Shown: positions 5,942 through 12,527 of the stretch, piece by piece | Position numbering within the stretch: position 1 is the first letter of the stretch | How the letters are laid out: every line of letters begins with the position of its first letter | Assembly (NCBI GenBank): GCA_041568735.1 | Contig: JBFFZG010000137.1 | Span: 1 to 12,527 of the forward strand | Direction: 5' to 3' | Length of the DNA: 12,527 nucleotides | Source of the DNA: WTJY01 sp041568735 | GTDB taxonomy: Bacteria; Chloroflexota; Anaerolineae; Promineifilales; Promineifilaceae | Notes under the pieces: generated by a model | The model's database searches: none | Told to the model about the DNA's origin: nothing | What the model saw: the letters and a program-made list of their open reading frames with translations, nothing else | Program-made: the position numbers and the translations under genes

Positions 5942-6520
5942 ATGCCGGCATTTTTCATAATCGTTTACTGGACCGGGATCGTTATAGAAATCGCCATCCG
6001 CGTTCCCTACCGGCAGGCCGTGCGCACGGCCGCCAAAACCGACCAGCGCGTAACGAGCACCGAAAAAATCATCCTTGCACTCCTGCTGGCGGCCATGGTC
6101 ATCCTGCCGCTGATCTATTCTGTGACCGACTGGCTGGCTTTTGCCGATTACACGCTGCCCACCTGGATGGGGTGGACCGGCGTGGGGCTGATGGCGATCG
6201 CCCTCCTGCTGTTCACCCGGGCCCACCGCGATCTGCAGACCAACTGGTCCCCCTCGCTGGAGATCTACGAAGGGCACAACCTCATTACGACCGGCATCTA
6301 CCGGTTCATCCGCCACCCGATGTACGCCAGCCAGTGGGTCTGGGTCGTGGCCCAGATCCTGCTGCTGCAGAATTGGGTGGCCGGCTGGGCCGACCTGGCC
6401 GTCTTCATTCCTTTTTACATCCTGCGCGTGCGGGCGGAAGAGAAGATGCTGCTGGAGACATTTGGCGAATCGTACCGCCGCTACCGGGAGCAAACCGGCG
6501 GGATCATACCCAGATTCTAG
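5942..6520 (+). CDS. Isoprenylcysteine carboxyl methyltransferase (ICMT/PEMT-like) family membrane protein
   Basis: A 192-residue integral membrane protein with about five hydrophobic helices (3-19, 43-62, 75-93, 129-147, 148-163). It has the family signature near the C terminus: GHNLITTGIYRFIRHPMY (111-128), then AEEKMLLETFGESYRRYREQT (165-185). In the family, the His, the RHP-x-Y segment and the paired Glu bind SAM and place the methyl group; targets in bacteria are mostly unknown. The ATG lies within the A-run that ends the DUF2000 homology, so the two genes abut. The stop TAG (6518-6520) overlaps the AGGAGG of the next gene, arguing for coupled translation. The real start has only a weak GGGACGG upstream. 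Confidence 0.87.
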   Translation: MPAFFIIVYWTGIVIEIAIRVPYRQAVRTAAKTDQRVTSTEKIILALLLAAMVILPLIYSVTDWLAFADYTLPTWMGWTGVGLMAIALLLFTRAHRDLQTNWSPSLEIYEGHNLITTGIYRFIRHPMYASQWVWVVAQILLLQNWVAGWADLAVFIPFYILRVRAEEKMLLETFGESYRRYREQTGGIIPRF

Positions 6521-6528
6521 GAGGCGCC

Positions 6529-7335
6529 ATGGATGTTGTAGTTTCAGCGGATGGCACGCCGATCGCCTGCCACCGGCGGGGCAGCGGCCCGCCGCTCGTG
6601 CTCGTCCACGGGACGGGCGGGGCCAACCCGGTGGTGGCCTGGGTGGGGGTCATCCCGTCTCTGGCGGCCCAGTTTGCGGTCATCGCGCCCGACCGGCGGG
6701 GGCGCGGGGAGAGCGGGGATGGACCGGTGTACGATATCGAGCGGGAATACGAGGATATTGTGGCCGTTATCAACGCTCAGAACGAGCCGGTGGCCTTGTT
6801 CGGCCATTCTTTTGGTGGGCTGATCGCCCTGGAAGCCTGCCTGCGCACGGCCAACGTCAGCCGGCTCATTCTGTACGAACCGAGCATTGCCCTGCCGGAG
6901 GAAGGAGATGAAACCGAGGAACTCACCGGCCGGCTGGAGGCGCTCCTCGAGGCGGGCGATCGCGAGGGGCTCTACCTGACCTTCCTGCGGGAGATCGTGC
7001 AGATGTCGGAAGAGGAAATCGATCAGGTCCGATCATCTCCCCTGTGGCCGGCCCGACTGGCGTCCGTCCACACGCTGCCTCGCGAAATGCGGGTCGAGGC
7101 GGCCGGTGCTTTCAATCCCCGGCGCTTCGCTTCCATGGCGGTGCCCACCCTGCTCCTCGTCGGCGAGGAGAGTCCGGAAGTATTCCAGGCCGGAGTGAGA
7201 GCGCTGCGGGCCGCCCTCCCCAATTCTCGCACGGCCGTCCTCCCCGGCCAGCAGCACATCGCGATGTACACCGCCCCCGATCTGTTTTTGCGGGCCGTGC
7301 TTCCTTTCCTGGAAGGAGCCGCAGAGGAAGCATGA
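6529..7335 (+). CDS. Alpha/beta hydrolase
   Basis: A 268-residue alpha/beta-hydrolase-fold enzyme with the oxyanion segment VHGTGG (26-31), 'DRRGRGES' (55-62), nucleophile elbow GHSFGG (92-97; Ser94) and C-terminal catalytic His243 in 'GQQHIAMY'. The acid is not certain: Glu213 or Glu214 after strand 'TLLLVGEESPE' is the best candidate. The set resembles small soluble esterases or lactone hydrolases; the substrate is unknown. The start at 6529 follows AGGAGG (6519-6524). The same frame is open upstream to 5536, but residues there belong to another gene. The stop TGA overlaps an ATG (ATGA, 7332-7335). Confidence 0.92.
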   Translation: MDVVVSADGTPIACHRRGSGPPLVLVHGTGGANPVVAWVGVIPSLAAQFAVIAPDRRGRGESGDGPVYDIEREYEDIVAVINAQNEPVALFGHSFGGLIALEACLRTANVSRLILYEPSIALPEEGDETEELTGRLEALLEAGDREGLYLTFLREIVQMSEEEIDQVRSSPLWPARLASVHTLPREMRVEAAGAFNPRRFASMAVPTLLLVGEESPEVFQAGVRALRAALPNSRTAVLPGQQHIAMYTAPDLFLRAVLPFLEGAAEEA

Positions 7336-7385
7336 GATTCGATCGCCAGGCCGGCCGGGCTCCCGAGGATCACAGCGCGAGCTGA
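7332..7385 (+). CDS. Possible 17-codon minigene between hydrolase and SRPBCC genes
   Basis: An ATG overlaps the hydrolase stop (ATGA) and opens 17 codons, 'MRFDRQAGRAPEDHSAS', closing with a TGA that itself overlaps the next ATG (TGATG, 7383-7387). AGAGGAA lies just upstream. The downstream SRPBCC gene has no well-placed ribosome site of its own (a GAGG is 16 bases away), so this short frame may deliver ribosomes to it. The peptide resembles nothing I know; it could be a chance frame. Confidence 0.35.
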   Translation: MRFDRQAGRAPEDHSAS

Positions 7386-7828
7386 TGGCTTTTCAAGACG
7401 ATCCGGAGGCGATCCGCTGGCGGCTGCATCTGCGCTCGCCGGCCGCGGTCGTCTACCGGGCGCTGGCCACCGATGCCGGCCGGGCCAGCTTCTGGGCGGA
7501 GTCGGCCGTGGAAGACGAAGGGGTGATTCACTTTGTCTTTCCCAACGGAGCCACGTGGGAAGGACGCATCCTGGAAGCCGACCCGCCCCACCGCTTCGCC
7601 GTCGTTTACTACGGCGGTTCAATCGCCCGCTTTTCCCTGGCGGACGACGGACGCGGCGGCACCGACCTGACCCTGACCGATACGGGCGTGCCGGAAGGGT
7701 TCCGTTTTGAGGTCACGGCCGGCTGGGTCTCCGTGCTCCTGGCGCTGAAGGCCGCCGTCGATTTTGGGGTCGACCTGCGCGCCCACGACCCCGGCCGCAC
7801 CTGGGACGATGGCTACGTCGAAAACTGA
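7385..7828 (+). CDS. SRPBCC (AHSA1-like) domain protein
   Basis: A 147-residue one-domain protein of the START/Bet v1-like SRPBCC superfamily, which forms a hydrophobic ligand pocket. Visible are the opening strand 'IRWRLHLRSPAAVVYRALAT' (10-29), the 'FWAESA' segment (36-41), strands around 'GATWEGRILEADPPHRFAV' (55-73) and 'GGTDLTLTD' (91-99), and the C-terminal helix starting GWVSVLLALKAAVD (113-126), a typical AHSA1 ending. The ligand or client is unknown. It is the last gene of the run that starts at 5536 and probably depends on coupling to the short frame before it. Confidence 0.82.
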   Translation: MAFQDDPEAIRWRLHLRSPAAVVYRALATDAGRASFWAESAVEDEGVIHFVFPNGATWEGRILEADPPHRFAVVYYGGSIARFSLADDGRGGTDLTLTDTGVPEGFRFEVTAGWVSVLLALKAAVDFGVDLRAHDPGRTWDDGYVEN

Positions 7829-8248
7829 ATGAGGGGACTTTACAGGGGCCACTGATCTGCCTAAACTGAGGGTAGAACGGCCAATCGGCAGCGTTTCTCC
7901 GTTTTTTCGGAAGCTGAAAAGCGGGGCCCCTGCCAGACCCCCTTTCTCCTCCAATTGCAAATGGACAGCCATGCCATTGACGCGGTCTGGGCGTTATATT
8001 CCCTTCTCCGGCCGGCAGACGAGAACCGGCCAACTCGCTCCATCAACCATCGCCGACCTTGATTCGGCGCCTGGAATGTGATTTCATACCCTGGTAGGCT
8101 GTGCTCGGCTAACAGGCGTCATTGTGAAAGGCGGTCACGGGCGTCGGCGCGCTTCCCCTGCCGCCTGCAACAGCCGGCCGGTCGCCGTCCACAGAAGCGG
8201 TGGCGATCGATTCTTGAGAGAAGGAAGATAAGTCCCGGAGGGAAATTT
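7829..8248 (+). other. Intergenic stretch without a convincing gene
   Basis: About 420 bp between the SRPBCC gene and the next membrane-protein gene. Short minus-strand frames exist (up to about 100 codons) but have no family look and mixed composition. The one structure I can see is a weak hairpin with CAGC/GCTG and TCCG/CGGA arms around a T6 loop (7889-7916), which could be part of a terminator. Composition is slightly less GC-rich than the genes. No tRNA, repeat island or clear promoter was found. Confidence 0.5.
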
Positions 8249-8737
8249 ATGTACCGTTGGCTGGTTTTTTTTCACGTCTTAAGCGCTTTTACGTTCATGA
8301 TGGCTCACGGGGTGTCGGCCAATGTCGCCTTTAAGCTGCGCGGGGAAACGAACCGGGAGCGCATCGCCGCTCTGCTCGACGTCTCGCTGGCCTATCAGGG
8401 GTTCATGTATTTCAGCCTTCTGATCATGCTCCTCACCGGGATCTGGCTCGGCTTCCTGGGGGAGTGGTGGGGGTATGGCTGGATCTGGGTCTCATTGGCG
8501 CTTTTCGTCCTGGAGTTTCTGGCGATGTGGGCCATGGGCACGATTCCGTTCGGCCGGGTGCGCCGGGCGGCCGGCCTGCCTTATTTCGAAGGGGGGAAGA
8601 TGCAGGCGGCCCGGCCGCCGGCCGATCCAGAGGAGATCGCAGCGCAGGCGGCGGCCATCAAACCGCTGCCGATCGCCCTGGTCGGCTACGGCGGCCTGGT
8701 GGTCATTCTCTGGCTGATGGTGCTCAAACCATTCTGA
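8249..8737 (+). CDS. Four-helix membrane protein, DUF2269-like
   Basis: A 162-residue integral membrane protein with four predicted helices (3-25, 53-70, 76-97, 141-160). It starts 'MYRWLVFFHVLSAF'; His9 and His20 lie in helix 1, the sort of positions seen in small DUF2269/CopD-like membrane families where His may bind metal or haem. That function is inference. A hydrophilic loop (98-140) separates helices 3 and 4. The start at 8249 follows GGAGGG (8237-8242), six bases away. The frame is open upstream to 8078, but that part is basic and low-complexity and lacks a ribosome site. The DinB gene follows after 49 bp. Confidence 0.7.
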   Translation: MYRWLVFFHVLSAFTFMMAHGVSANVAFKLRGETNRERIAALLDVSLAYQGFMYFSLLIMLLTGIWLGFLGEWWGYGWIWVSLALFVLEFLAMWAMGTIPFGRVRRAAGLPYFEGGKMQAARPPADPEEIAAQAAAIKPLPIALVGYGGLVVILWLMVLKPF

Positions 8738-8786
8738 TCGGTGGAACATGGGTTTATTCGCCGGAACCGGCAGGGAGGATTAGACG

Positions 8787-9278
8787 ATGGAAAAGAACAG
8801 CACGACGGCTGAGGGACACGCGAATCGGCTTCTGGCCGTCAACGACCAGCTGCAGAAGGTACTGAGCCCGACGGATGTGGGCCGCACCTGGCCGGAGCCG
8901 CCGGCCGACGCCGACTGGACCGCTCCTCAAATTCTGGCTCACCTCGTCGAAATGATCCCGTACTGGCTGGATCACTGCCGGCGGATCATGGCCGCTCAGG
9001 GGGAACCGCCGCCGTTCGGCCGCCTGCTCGACGCTCCGGAGCGGCTGGAAGGGGTTGAGCGAGGGGCGGCCCTCACCCCCGGAGAGCTGCTGCCGCAAGC
9101 CGAGGCGGAGATCCGCGCGGCCGCGGCGGCCATTCGCGCCATGTCCCCGGCAGAGCGTGGAAAAATCGGCCTGCACATTCGCCGGGGGGAAATGAGCGTG
9201 GCCGATGTCATTGAAGTCTTTATCGTGGCGCACGCTGAAGATCATCTTGCCCAGCTGCGGGAGGCGCTCCGACCTTAG
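8787..9278 (+). CDS. DinB-family four-helix-bundle protein
   Basis: A 163-residue DinB/YfiT-like protein. Three His at the positions typical of this fold's metal site are visible: His52 in 'ILAHLVEM', and His149 and His153 in 'VAHAEDHLAQL'. Families of this fold include metal-dependent thiol transferases (bacillithiol, mycothiol) and damage-induced proteins; nothing here says which. The Trp-rich segment 'DADWTAPQILAHLVEMIPYW' (41-60) and the closing helix are characteristic. GGAGG (8774-8778) lies eight bases before the start. Likely co-transcribed with the membrane-protein gene before it; the methyltransferase follows after 100 bp. Confidence 0.85.
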   Translation: MEKNSTTAEGHANRLLAVNDQLQKVLSPTDVGRTWPEPPADADWTAPQILAHLVEMIPYWLDHCRRIMAAQGEPPPFGRLLDAPERLEGVERGAALTPGELLPQAEAEIRAAAAAIRAMSPAERGKIGLHIRRGEMSVADVIEVFIVAHAEDHLAQLREALRP

Positions 9279-9378
9279 ATTGCCATGCGGCCGGTCACCG
9301 CGCTTTTTCGTTCGACAGACATCGATCGGGTCGCCGGCGCCGGCTGACCGCCGCCTGTTTGACCCGCTGGAGACCCCC

Positions 9379-10206
9379 ATGGAAAAAGTTCAAGTTGATC
9401 CGGCCGTTCTGGCGGCGGAGAGCTATGAGAAAAGCATTGTCACACCGACGATGGCTCCATTTGCGGCCATTCTGCTCGACCAGGTGCGGCCGCGACCAGG
9501 CGAACACATTCTCGACGTGGCCTGCGGGACCGGCGTGGTAGCGCGTTTGGCGGCTCCCCTTATGGGGGACGGCGGCCGGGTGGTCGGGGTCGATATCAAT
9601 CCGGCCATGCTGGCAGTGGCCCGCAAGCTGTCCGCCCCGATTGAAAGGGCGATCGAGTGGCGCGAGGGAAGCGCCCTGGCGCTGCCGCTGGAGAATGAAA
9701 CCTTTGACCTGGCTTACTGCCAGCACGGTCTGCAGTTTTTTGCCGATCGACCGGCCGCCCTGCGTGAGATCGCTCGCGTGCTGCGGCCGAACGGCCGAAT
9801 CGCCTTGGCCGTGTGGCGCTCCCTGGAACACAATCCGGTCCCCAGGCTGATCTGGGAATCGGTAAGCCGCCATCTGAACGCCCCGGTGTCTGCCCTGGTG
9901 CCTTCATTTAATCTGGGAGATGCGGGAGAACTGCAGGCGCTGTTGGAAGCGGCCGGGTACGTCGATGTGGCTGTCAGCACGCATGACCATACCGTGCGCG
10001 AACCGCATAATCCGCAGCTGATTTCTCAGATTCTGGCGGGGGCAGCCGCGTTTCTCCCCGCTGTCGCCGCCATGAAGAGCGATGAGCGCGAAGCGGTCGC
10101 GGCGTCGATTCAACAGGCCATCAGCCCGGAACTGGAACAGTTTATGGACGGGGATGAGCAGGTCTACACCAGGTCGGCTCACATCGCCCAGGCAAGAAAG
10201 GGATGA
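9379..10206 (+). CDS. Class I SAM-dependent methyltransferase (UbiE/Methyltransf_11 type)
   Basis: A 275-residue Rossmann-fold methyltransferase. Motif I is LDVACGTG (45-52), the acidic residue that contacts SAM ribose is Asp72 in 'VGVDINPAML', then 'GSALALPLENETFDLAYCQHG' (98-117, motifs II/III) and 'LREIARVLRPNGRIALAVW' (128-146). The C-terminal half (150-275) is helical and probably recognises the substrate, which cannot be named. The start at 9379 follows GGAG (9369-9372), six bases away; the frame is open upstream to 9205, but that part overlaps the DinB gene in another frame. Confidence 0.9.
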   Translation: MEKVQVDPAVLAAESYEKSIVTPTMAPFAAILLDQVRPRPGEHILDVACGTGVVARLAAPLMGDGGRVVGVDINPAMLAVARKLSAPIERAIEWREGSALALPLENETFDLAYCQHGLQFFADRPAALREIARVLRPNGRIALAVWRSLEHNPVPRLIWESVSRHLNAPVSALVPSFNLGDAGELQALLEAAGYVDVAVSTHDHTVREPHNPQLISQILAGAAAFLPAVAAMKSDEREAVAASIQQAISPELEQFMDGDEQVYTRSAHIAQARKG

Positions 10207-10388
10207 GCCCGCCAGGCTGGTTGTCGGCTCCCAAACAACACCGGGGTGATTATCGCTGCCATTGGTTTGGCGACTGCCCCGATCGCCCGGGCGGCCGGCG
10301 GCCGGCCCATCCCAATTGACTTGAAATGAAACAATCGGCGATCGGGCTGATGGCGGTTTGTCGATTCGATTGGAGGTAAAATCGATCC

Positions 10389-10772
10389 ATGAGCCCGATC
10401 CGAATGTCGAAAATCGAAGAGGCGATGCGCGTCGTCCTGGCTTTCAACGAGGCCTTCAACCGGCACGACGTGGGCGGGATGATGGCCCTCATGAGCGACG
10501 ACTGCCGCTTTGAAAACACGGCCCCGCCCCCCGACGGGGCGGTCTATGAGGGCCGGGAGGCGGTCACCCGCTTCTGGGAGGCGTTTTTCCGGGCCTCCCC
10601 GGCGGCGCGCATCGAAATTGAGGAGATTTTTGGCCTGGGAGAGCGCTGCATCCTGCGCTGGCGCACCGAACGGGTGGATGGCCGCGGCGAACAAGGGCAC
10701 GTGCGGGGAGTCGACATCTACCGCGTGGCGCAGGGAGTCATTCGGGAAAAACTGTCCTACGTGAAGGGATAA
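10389..10772 (+). CDS. SnoaL-like / NTF2-fold protein
   Basis: A 127-residue one-domain protein with the cone-like NTF2 fold. Typical marks are the N-terminal helix 'VVLAFNEAFNRHDVGGMMAL' (15-34), 'MSDDCRFEN' (35-43), 'YEGREAVTRFWEAFF' (53-67) and closing strands 'HVRGVDIYRVAQGVIREKLSY' (104-124). Such proteins are small isomerases, cyclases or binding proteins; the pocket residues give no clear reaction. GGAGG (10372-10376) is 12 bases from the ATG, longer than ideal. A TAAAAT at 10377-10382 may be a -10 box, but no matching -35 is seen. The 182 bp before it hold short GC-rich palindromes only. Confidence 0.8.
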   Translation: MSPIRMSKIEEAMRVVLAFNEAFNRHDVGGMMALMSDDCRFENTAPPPDGAVYEGREAVTRFWEAFFRASPAARIEIEEIFGLGERCILRWRTERVDGRGEQGHVRGVDIYRVAQGVIREKLSYVKG

Positions 10773-10843
10773 GCCGGCGCCGGAACAGCTCTGCGCGGTG
10801 GCTGCCTGGTGTTTTAATTCAAGCTGGCAAGGAGGGATGAAAC

Positions 10844-11371
10844 ATGTACGATGAGCATGGGTTGTCGCTGCTGAAGCGGGGAATTTACGAGCGCCAGACC
10901 GAACTGCACAACCTGGCGAAGATTCTTTCTGGTCAGGCCGGCCGCCTGGGTACCTGGGGGGCGGCCGGGCGGGTGGCCGTCATTGTGCTCGGGGCGCTGG
11001 TGGCCACCCAGGGGGTGGCCGAGAAGCTGCTGGGGGAGGGGCGGCCGGGGGTCTTGCTCACGTATACCGTCTTTGGCGTGCTCATCGCCACCCTCAGCGG
11101 GTTTGAGGCGGCATTCAAGAACGAAACGCGGGCGGCCGAATTGAAGCTTATCGCGGCCACCTGCCAGGCGACGATCTGGCGCACCGATACCGAATGGCAG
11201 AAGTCGATCGGCAGCGGCCAGAGCGACGACCCGGAAGCGGCCGCCCGCGCCCTGCTGGAGGTGCAGGACCAGGTCCTGATGGAAATTCACATGAAGGCGG
11301 CCCAGCTGGGGGTCAACATCACGCATGAAGTTCGCGAGCTCTGGGGTGGGGAATCCCGGGCGGCCGCCTGA
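10844..11371 (+). CDS. Two-TM protein, SLATT-like (low-certainty family)
   Basis: A 175-residue protein with an N-terminal amphipathic helix 'YERQTELHNLAKILSGQ' (15-31), two membrane helices (about 38-58 and 69-88) and a long helical C terminus (90-165) that starts 'FKNETRAAELKLIAATCQAT'. This order (short helix, two TM, helical region with an F...A motif) resembles the SLATT two-TM effector domains found with CD-NTase or SLOG partners in conflict systems. I see no such partner next to it, so membrane-pore or immunity function is only a guess. AAGGAGGG (10829-10836) lies seven bases before the start. Neighbours are a SnoaL-like gene and a DUF1801 gene. Confidence 0.6.
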   Translation: MYDEHGLSLLKRGIYERQTELHNLAKILSGQAGRLGTWGAAGRVAVIVLGALVATQGVAEKLLGEGRPGVLLTYTVFGVLIATLSGFEAAFKNETRAAELKLIAATCQATIWRTDTEWQKSIGSGQSDDPEAAARALLEVQDQVLMEIHMKAAQLGVNITHEVRELWGGESRAAA

Positions 11372-11453
11372 TCGGACCGGGGGCCTGCCAGAGATCTGCC
11401 TGCTGCAGCCGCCGGCGGAGGCACTTCCCCTGCCCCGCCGCACCAGAGATGGC

Positions 11454-11459
11454 TACAAT
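11454..11459 (+). promoter_or_regulatory. Possible -10 box before the DUF1801 gene
   Basis: TACAAT in the AT-rich string GGCTACAATAAATATG stands out in the otherwise GC-rich 117-bp gap. No good -35 box sits 17 bp upstream. If used, the message would have a leader of about 23 nt containing the GGAGGAG ribosome site. Confidence 0.4.
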
Positions 11460-11488
11460 AAATATGCCGGCCTGACTTTGGAGGAGAA

Positions 11489-11899
11489 ATGATGGATGCG
11501 AAACCAGCGGGATCTGAGGCGGTTGACCACTACATCGCCGGCTTTCCCGGGCCGGTGCAGGAGATCCTGCGGCAGATCCGCCTGACCATTCGAAAAGCCG
11601 CACCCGAAGCCCAGGAGGCGATCAAGTACCAGATCCCGACCTTCACTCTCGGCGGGAACCTGGTCAGCTTCGCCGCCTACAAGAAGCACATCGGGGTCTA
11701 CCCGGTGCCGGCCGGGGACGAGGCCTTTCAACAGAAGGTGGCCCCTTATCGGGCGTCCAAAAGCACGGTACAGCTACCCCTGAACCAGCCAATTCCCTAC
11801 GACCTGATCGGGGAGCTGGTCCGGTTTCGGGTCGAGGAATCCCGGGCCCGGTCGGACGCCAAAAAGAAGGGGAAACCGGGAGGCGGCCGATCCGCGTGA
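11489..11899 (+). CDS. DUF1801 / YdhG-like protein
   Basis: A 136-residue protein of the DUF1801 (YdhG/YdeI-like) family. Family members include a Bacillus protein described as a frataxin-like iron chaperone, but many have no known role. Marks are 'EAIKYQIPTFTLGGNLVSFAA' in parts (43-63), YKKHIGVYP (64-72) and 'SKSTVQLPLNQPIPYDLI' (90-107). The lysine- and glycine-rich tail (122-136) is probably disordered. GGAGGAG (11480-11486) precedes two adjacent ATGs (11489 and 11492); the second has the better spacing, so the protein may begin one residue later. Confidence 0.85.
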   Translation: MMDAKPAGSEAVDHYIAGFPGPVQEILRQIRLTIRKAAPEAQEAIKYQIPTFTLGGNLVSFAAYKKHIGVYPVPAGDEAFQQKVAPYRASKSTVQLPLNQPIPYDLIGELVRFRVEESRARSDAKKKGKPGGGRSA

Positions 11900-11951
11900 A
11901 GCTCATCCCGAAAAATCCCCGCCCGGCTGCAGCCGGCAGCTGATATTCGCA

Positions 11952-11969
11952 CCGTCAAATCCGTCAAAT
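11952..11969 (+). repeat. Tandem 9-bp duplication, CCGTCAAAT x2
   Basis: Two adjacent copies of CCGTCAAAT lie six bases before the ribosome site of the deaminase gene, in a short AT-richer gap. It could be a simple duplication or a small binding site; two copies are too few to say. Confidence 0.6.
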
Positions 11970-11985
11970 CGTGTGGAGGCATCCC

Positions 11986-12486
11986 ATGCACGCCGAAGAG
12001 CTGCTTTATCTCCGCCTTGCCATCGACGTGGCCGCCCGCGCCCGCGCCCGCGGCAACCACCCCTTCGGGGCCGTTCTCGTTGACGGGAGCGGCCAGGCGC
12101 GGCTGGAGGCCGAGAACACCGTCGTCACCGATCGGGACGCGACCGGCCACGCCGAGACCAACCTCGTCCGGCTGGCCACCGCCCGTTTTACGGCCGGGGA
12201 GCTGGCCGGATTTACCCTCTACACCAGTACCGAACCCTGCGCCATGTGCGCCGGAGCGATCCATTGGAGCGGCATCGGCCGGGTCGTCTTCGCGCTCAGC
12301 GAAACCGATCTCTACGACCTGATCGGCCCCTCGCCGGAACATCTCCTGCTGCCCTGCCGCGAGGTATTCGCCCACAGCGGGCGGCCGGTCGAGGTGGAGG
12401 GTCCGGCCTCCGAGCTGGAGGCCGAAGCACGCGCCGTCCACGATGGCTTCTGGACGGCCTCCGCCGCGGCCGGGAACACCGCCTGA
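11986..12486 (+). CDS. Zinc-dependent nucleoside/guanine deaminase (CDA fold)
   Basis: A 166-residue cytidine-deaminase-fold enzyme. The zinc ligands and catalytic Glu are all present: HAE (55-57) and PCAMC (84-88; Cys85, Cys88). 'GNHPFGAVLVDG' (23-34) and 'LYTSTEPCAMCAGAIHWSGIG' in parts (78-98) are typical of the guanine deaminase/TadA branch, so it may deaminate guanine, a nucleoside or a tRNA base; the longer C-terminal tail (about 110-166) argues for a free-base or nucleoside enzyme over TadA. The start at 11986 follows GGAGG (11975-11979), six bases away; an in-frame GTG at 11971 overlaps the region of that site and is not used here. Confidence 0.87.
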   Translation: MHAEELLYLRLAIDVAARARARGNHPFGAVLVDGSGQARLEAENTVVTDRDATGHAETNLVRLATARFTAGELAGFTLYTSTEPCAMCAGAIHWSGIGRVVFALSETDLYDLIGPSPEHLLLPCREVFAHSGRPVEVEGPASELEAEARAVHDGFWTASAAAGNTA

Positions 12487-12495
12487 GCCAGACCC

Positions 12496-12527
12496 ATGAC
12501 CCTGGAATTTCACCCGGTAGCGGCCGA
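12496..12527 (+). CDS. Possible start of a further gene, cut by the window edge
   Basis: An ATG ten bases after the deaminase stop opens 'MTLEFHPVAA' and runs off the end of the window. There is no clear ribosome site (only GAG nearby). Ten codons are too few to name a family; translational coupling to the deaminase gene is possible. Confidence 0.35.
   Translation, partial: MTLEFHPVAA

Noticed and set aside
5536..7335. One 599-residue fusion protein (DUF2000 + middle + hydrolase)
   Set aside because: The middle 200 residues are Arg/Pro/His-rich with no family look, while another frame there encodes a complete ICMT-like protein, and the hydrolase has its own AGGAGG and ATG.
8078..8248. 57-residue N-terminal extension of the DUF2269-like protein
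   Set aside because: Basic low-complexity sequence, no ribosome site, and the ATG at 8249 has GGAGGG six bases upstream and begins a membrane helix as the family does.
10294..10340. Promoter TTGACT at 10316 before the SnoaL-like gene
   Set aside because: No acceptable -10 box lies 16-18 bp downstream.
11971..11985. GTG start five codons upstream for the deaminase
   Set aside because: It overlaps the region of the GGAGG site; the ATG at 11986 has ideal spacing.

Overview
The window is GC-rich bacterial DNA with dense, mostly plus-strand genes, strong GGAGG ribosome-binding sites and several overlapping stop/start junctions. The gene set suggests an environmental Chloroflexota member (Anaerolineae/Caldilineae type): stand-alone small enzymes (DinB, SRPBCC, DUF1801, DUF2000, DUF3253, ICMT), a secreted protein ending in a short 'NLPIINK' tail, and tandem ACTTTCN heptamers between genes. 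That assignment is inference from style and recalled similarity; no rRNA or marker gene is present.

Region 1 (1-2022) is a minus-strand pair: a short-chain dehydrogenase broken by a one-base frameshift, then a divergent QueA-like protein. Islands of a 7-bp repeat lie after the queA-like stop, between the two genes (where the repeat supplies the dehydrogenase's last codons and stop), and as an inverted pair in the divergent intergenic space.

Region 2 (2023-5438) runs on the plus strand. It holds a small DUF3253 protein with a TATAAT box almost on its start codon, a half-size ABC exporter behind a promoter and a foldable GC-rich leader, and a secreted protein with its own promoter and a roughly 130-nt leader.

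Region 3 (5500-7828) is a tight apparent operon: DUF2000 protein, ICMT-like membrane methyltransferase, alpha/beta hydrolase, a possible 17-codon minigene and an SRPBCC protein. The DUF2000 frame has no stop of its own. It stays open out of frame through the methyltransferase gene and re-enters the hydrolase in frame, giving a misleading 599-codon open frame.

Region 4 (8249-12527) continues on the plus strand: a four-helix membrane protein (DUF2269-like), a DinB-fold protein, a SAM methyltransferase, a SnoaL-like protein, a two-TM SLATT-like protein, a DUF1801 protein, a zinc-dependent nucleoside deaminase, and the first codons of another possible gene. About 420 bp (7829-8248) hold no convincing gene.

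I see no complete novel system. The best leads are the heptamer islands, the missing DUF2000 stop, the leaders before the ABC exporter and DUF2000 genes, and the solitary SLATT-like protein.
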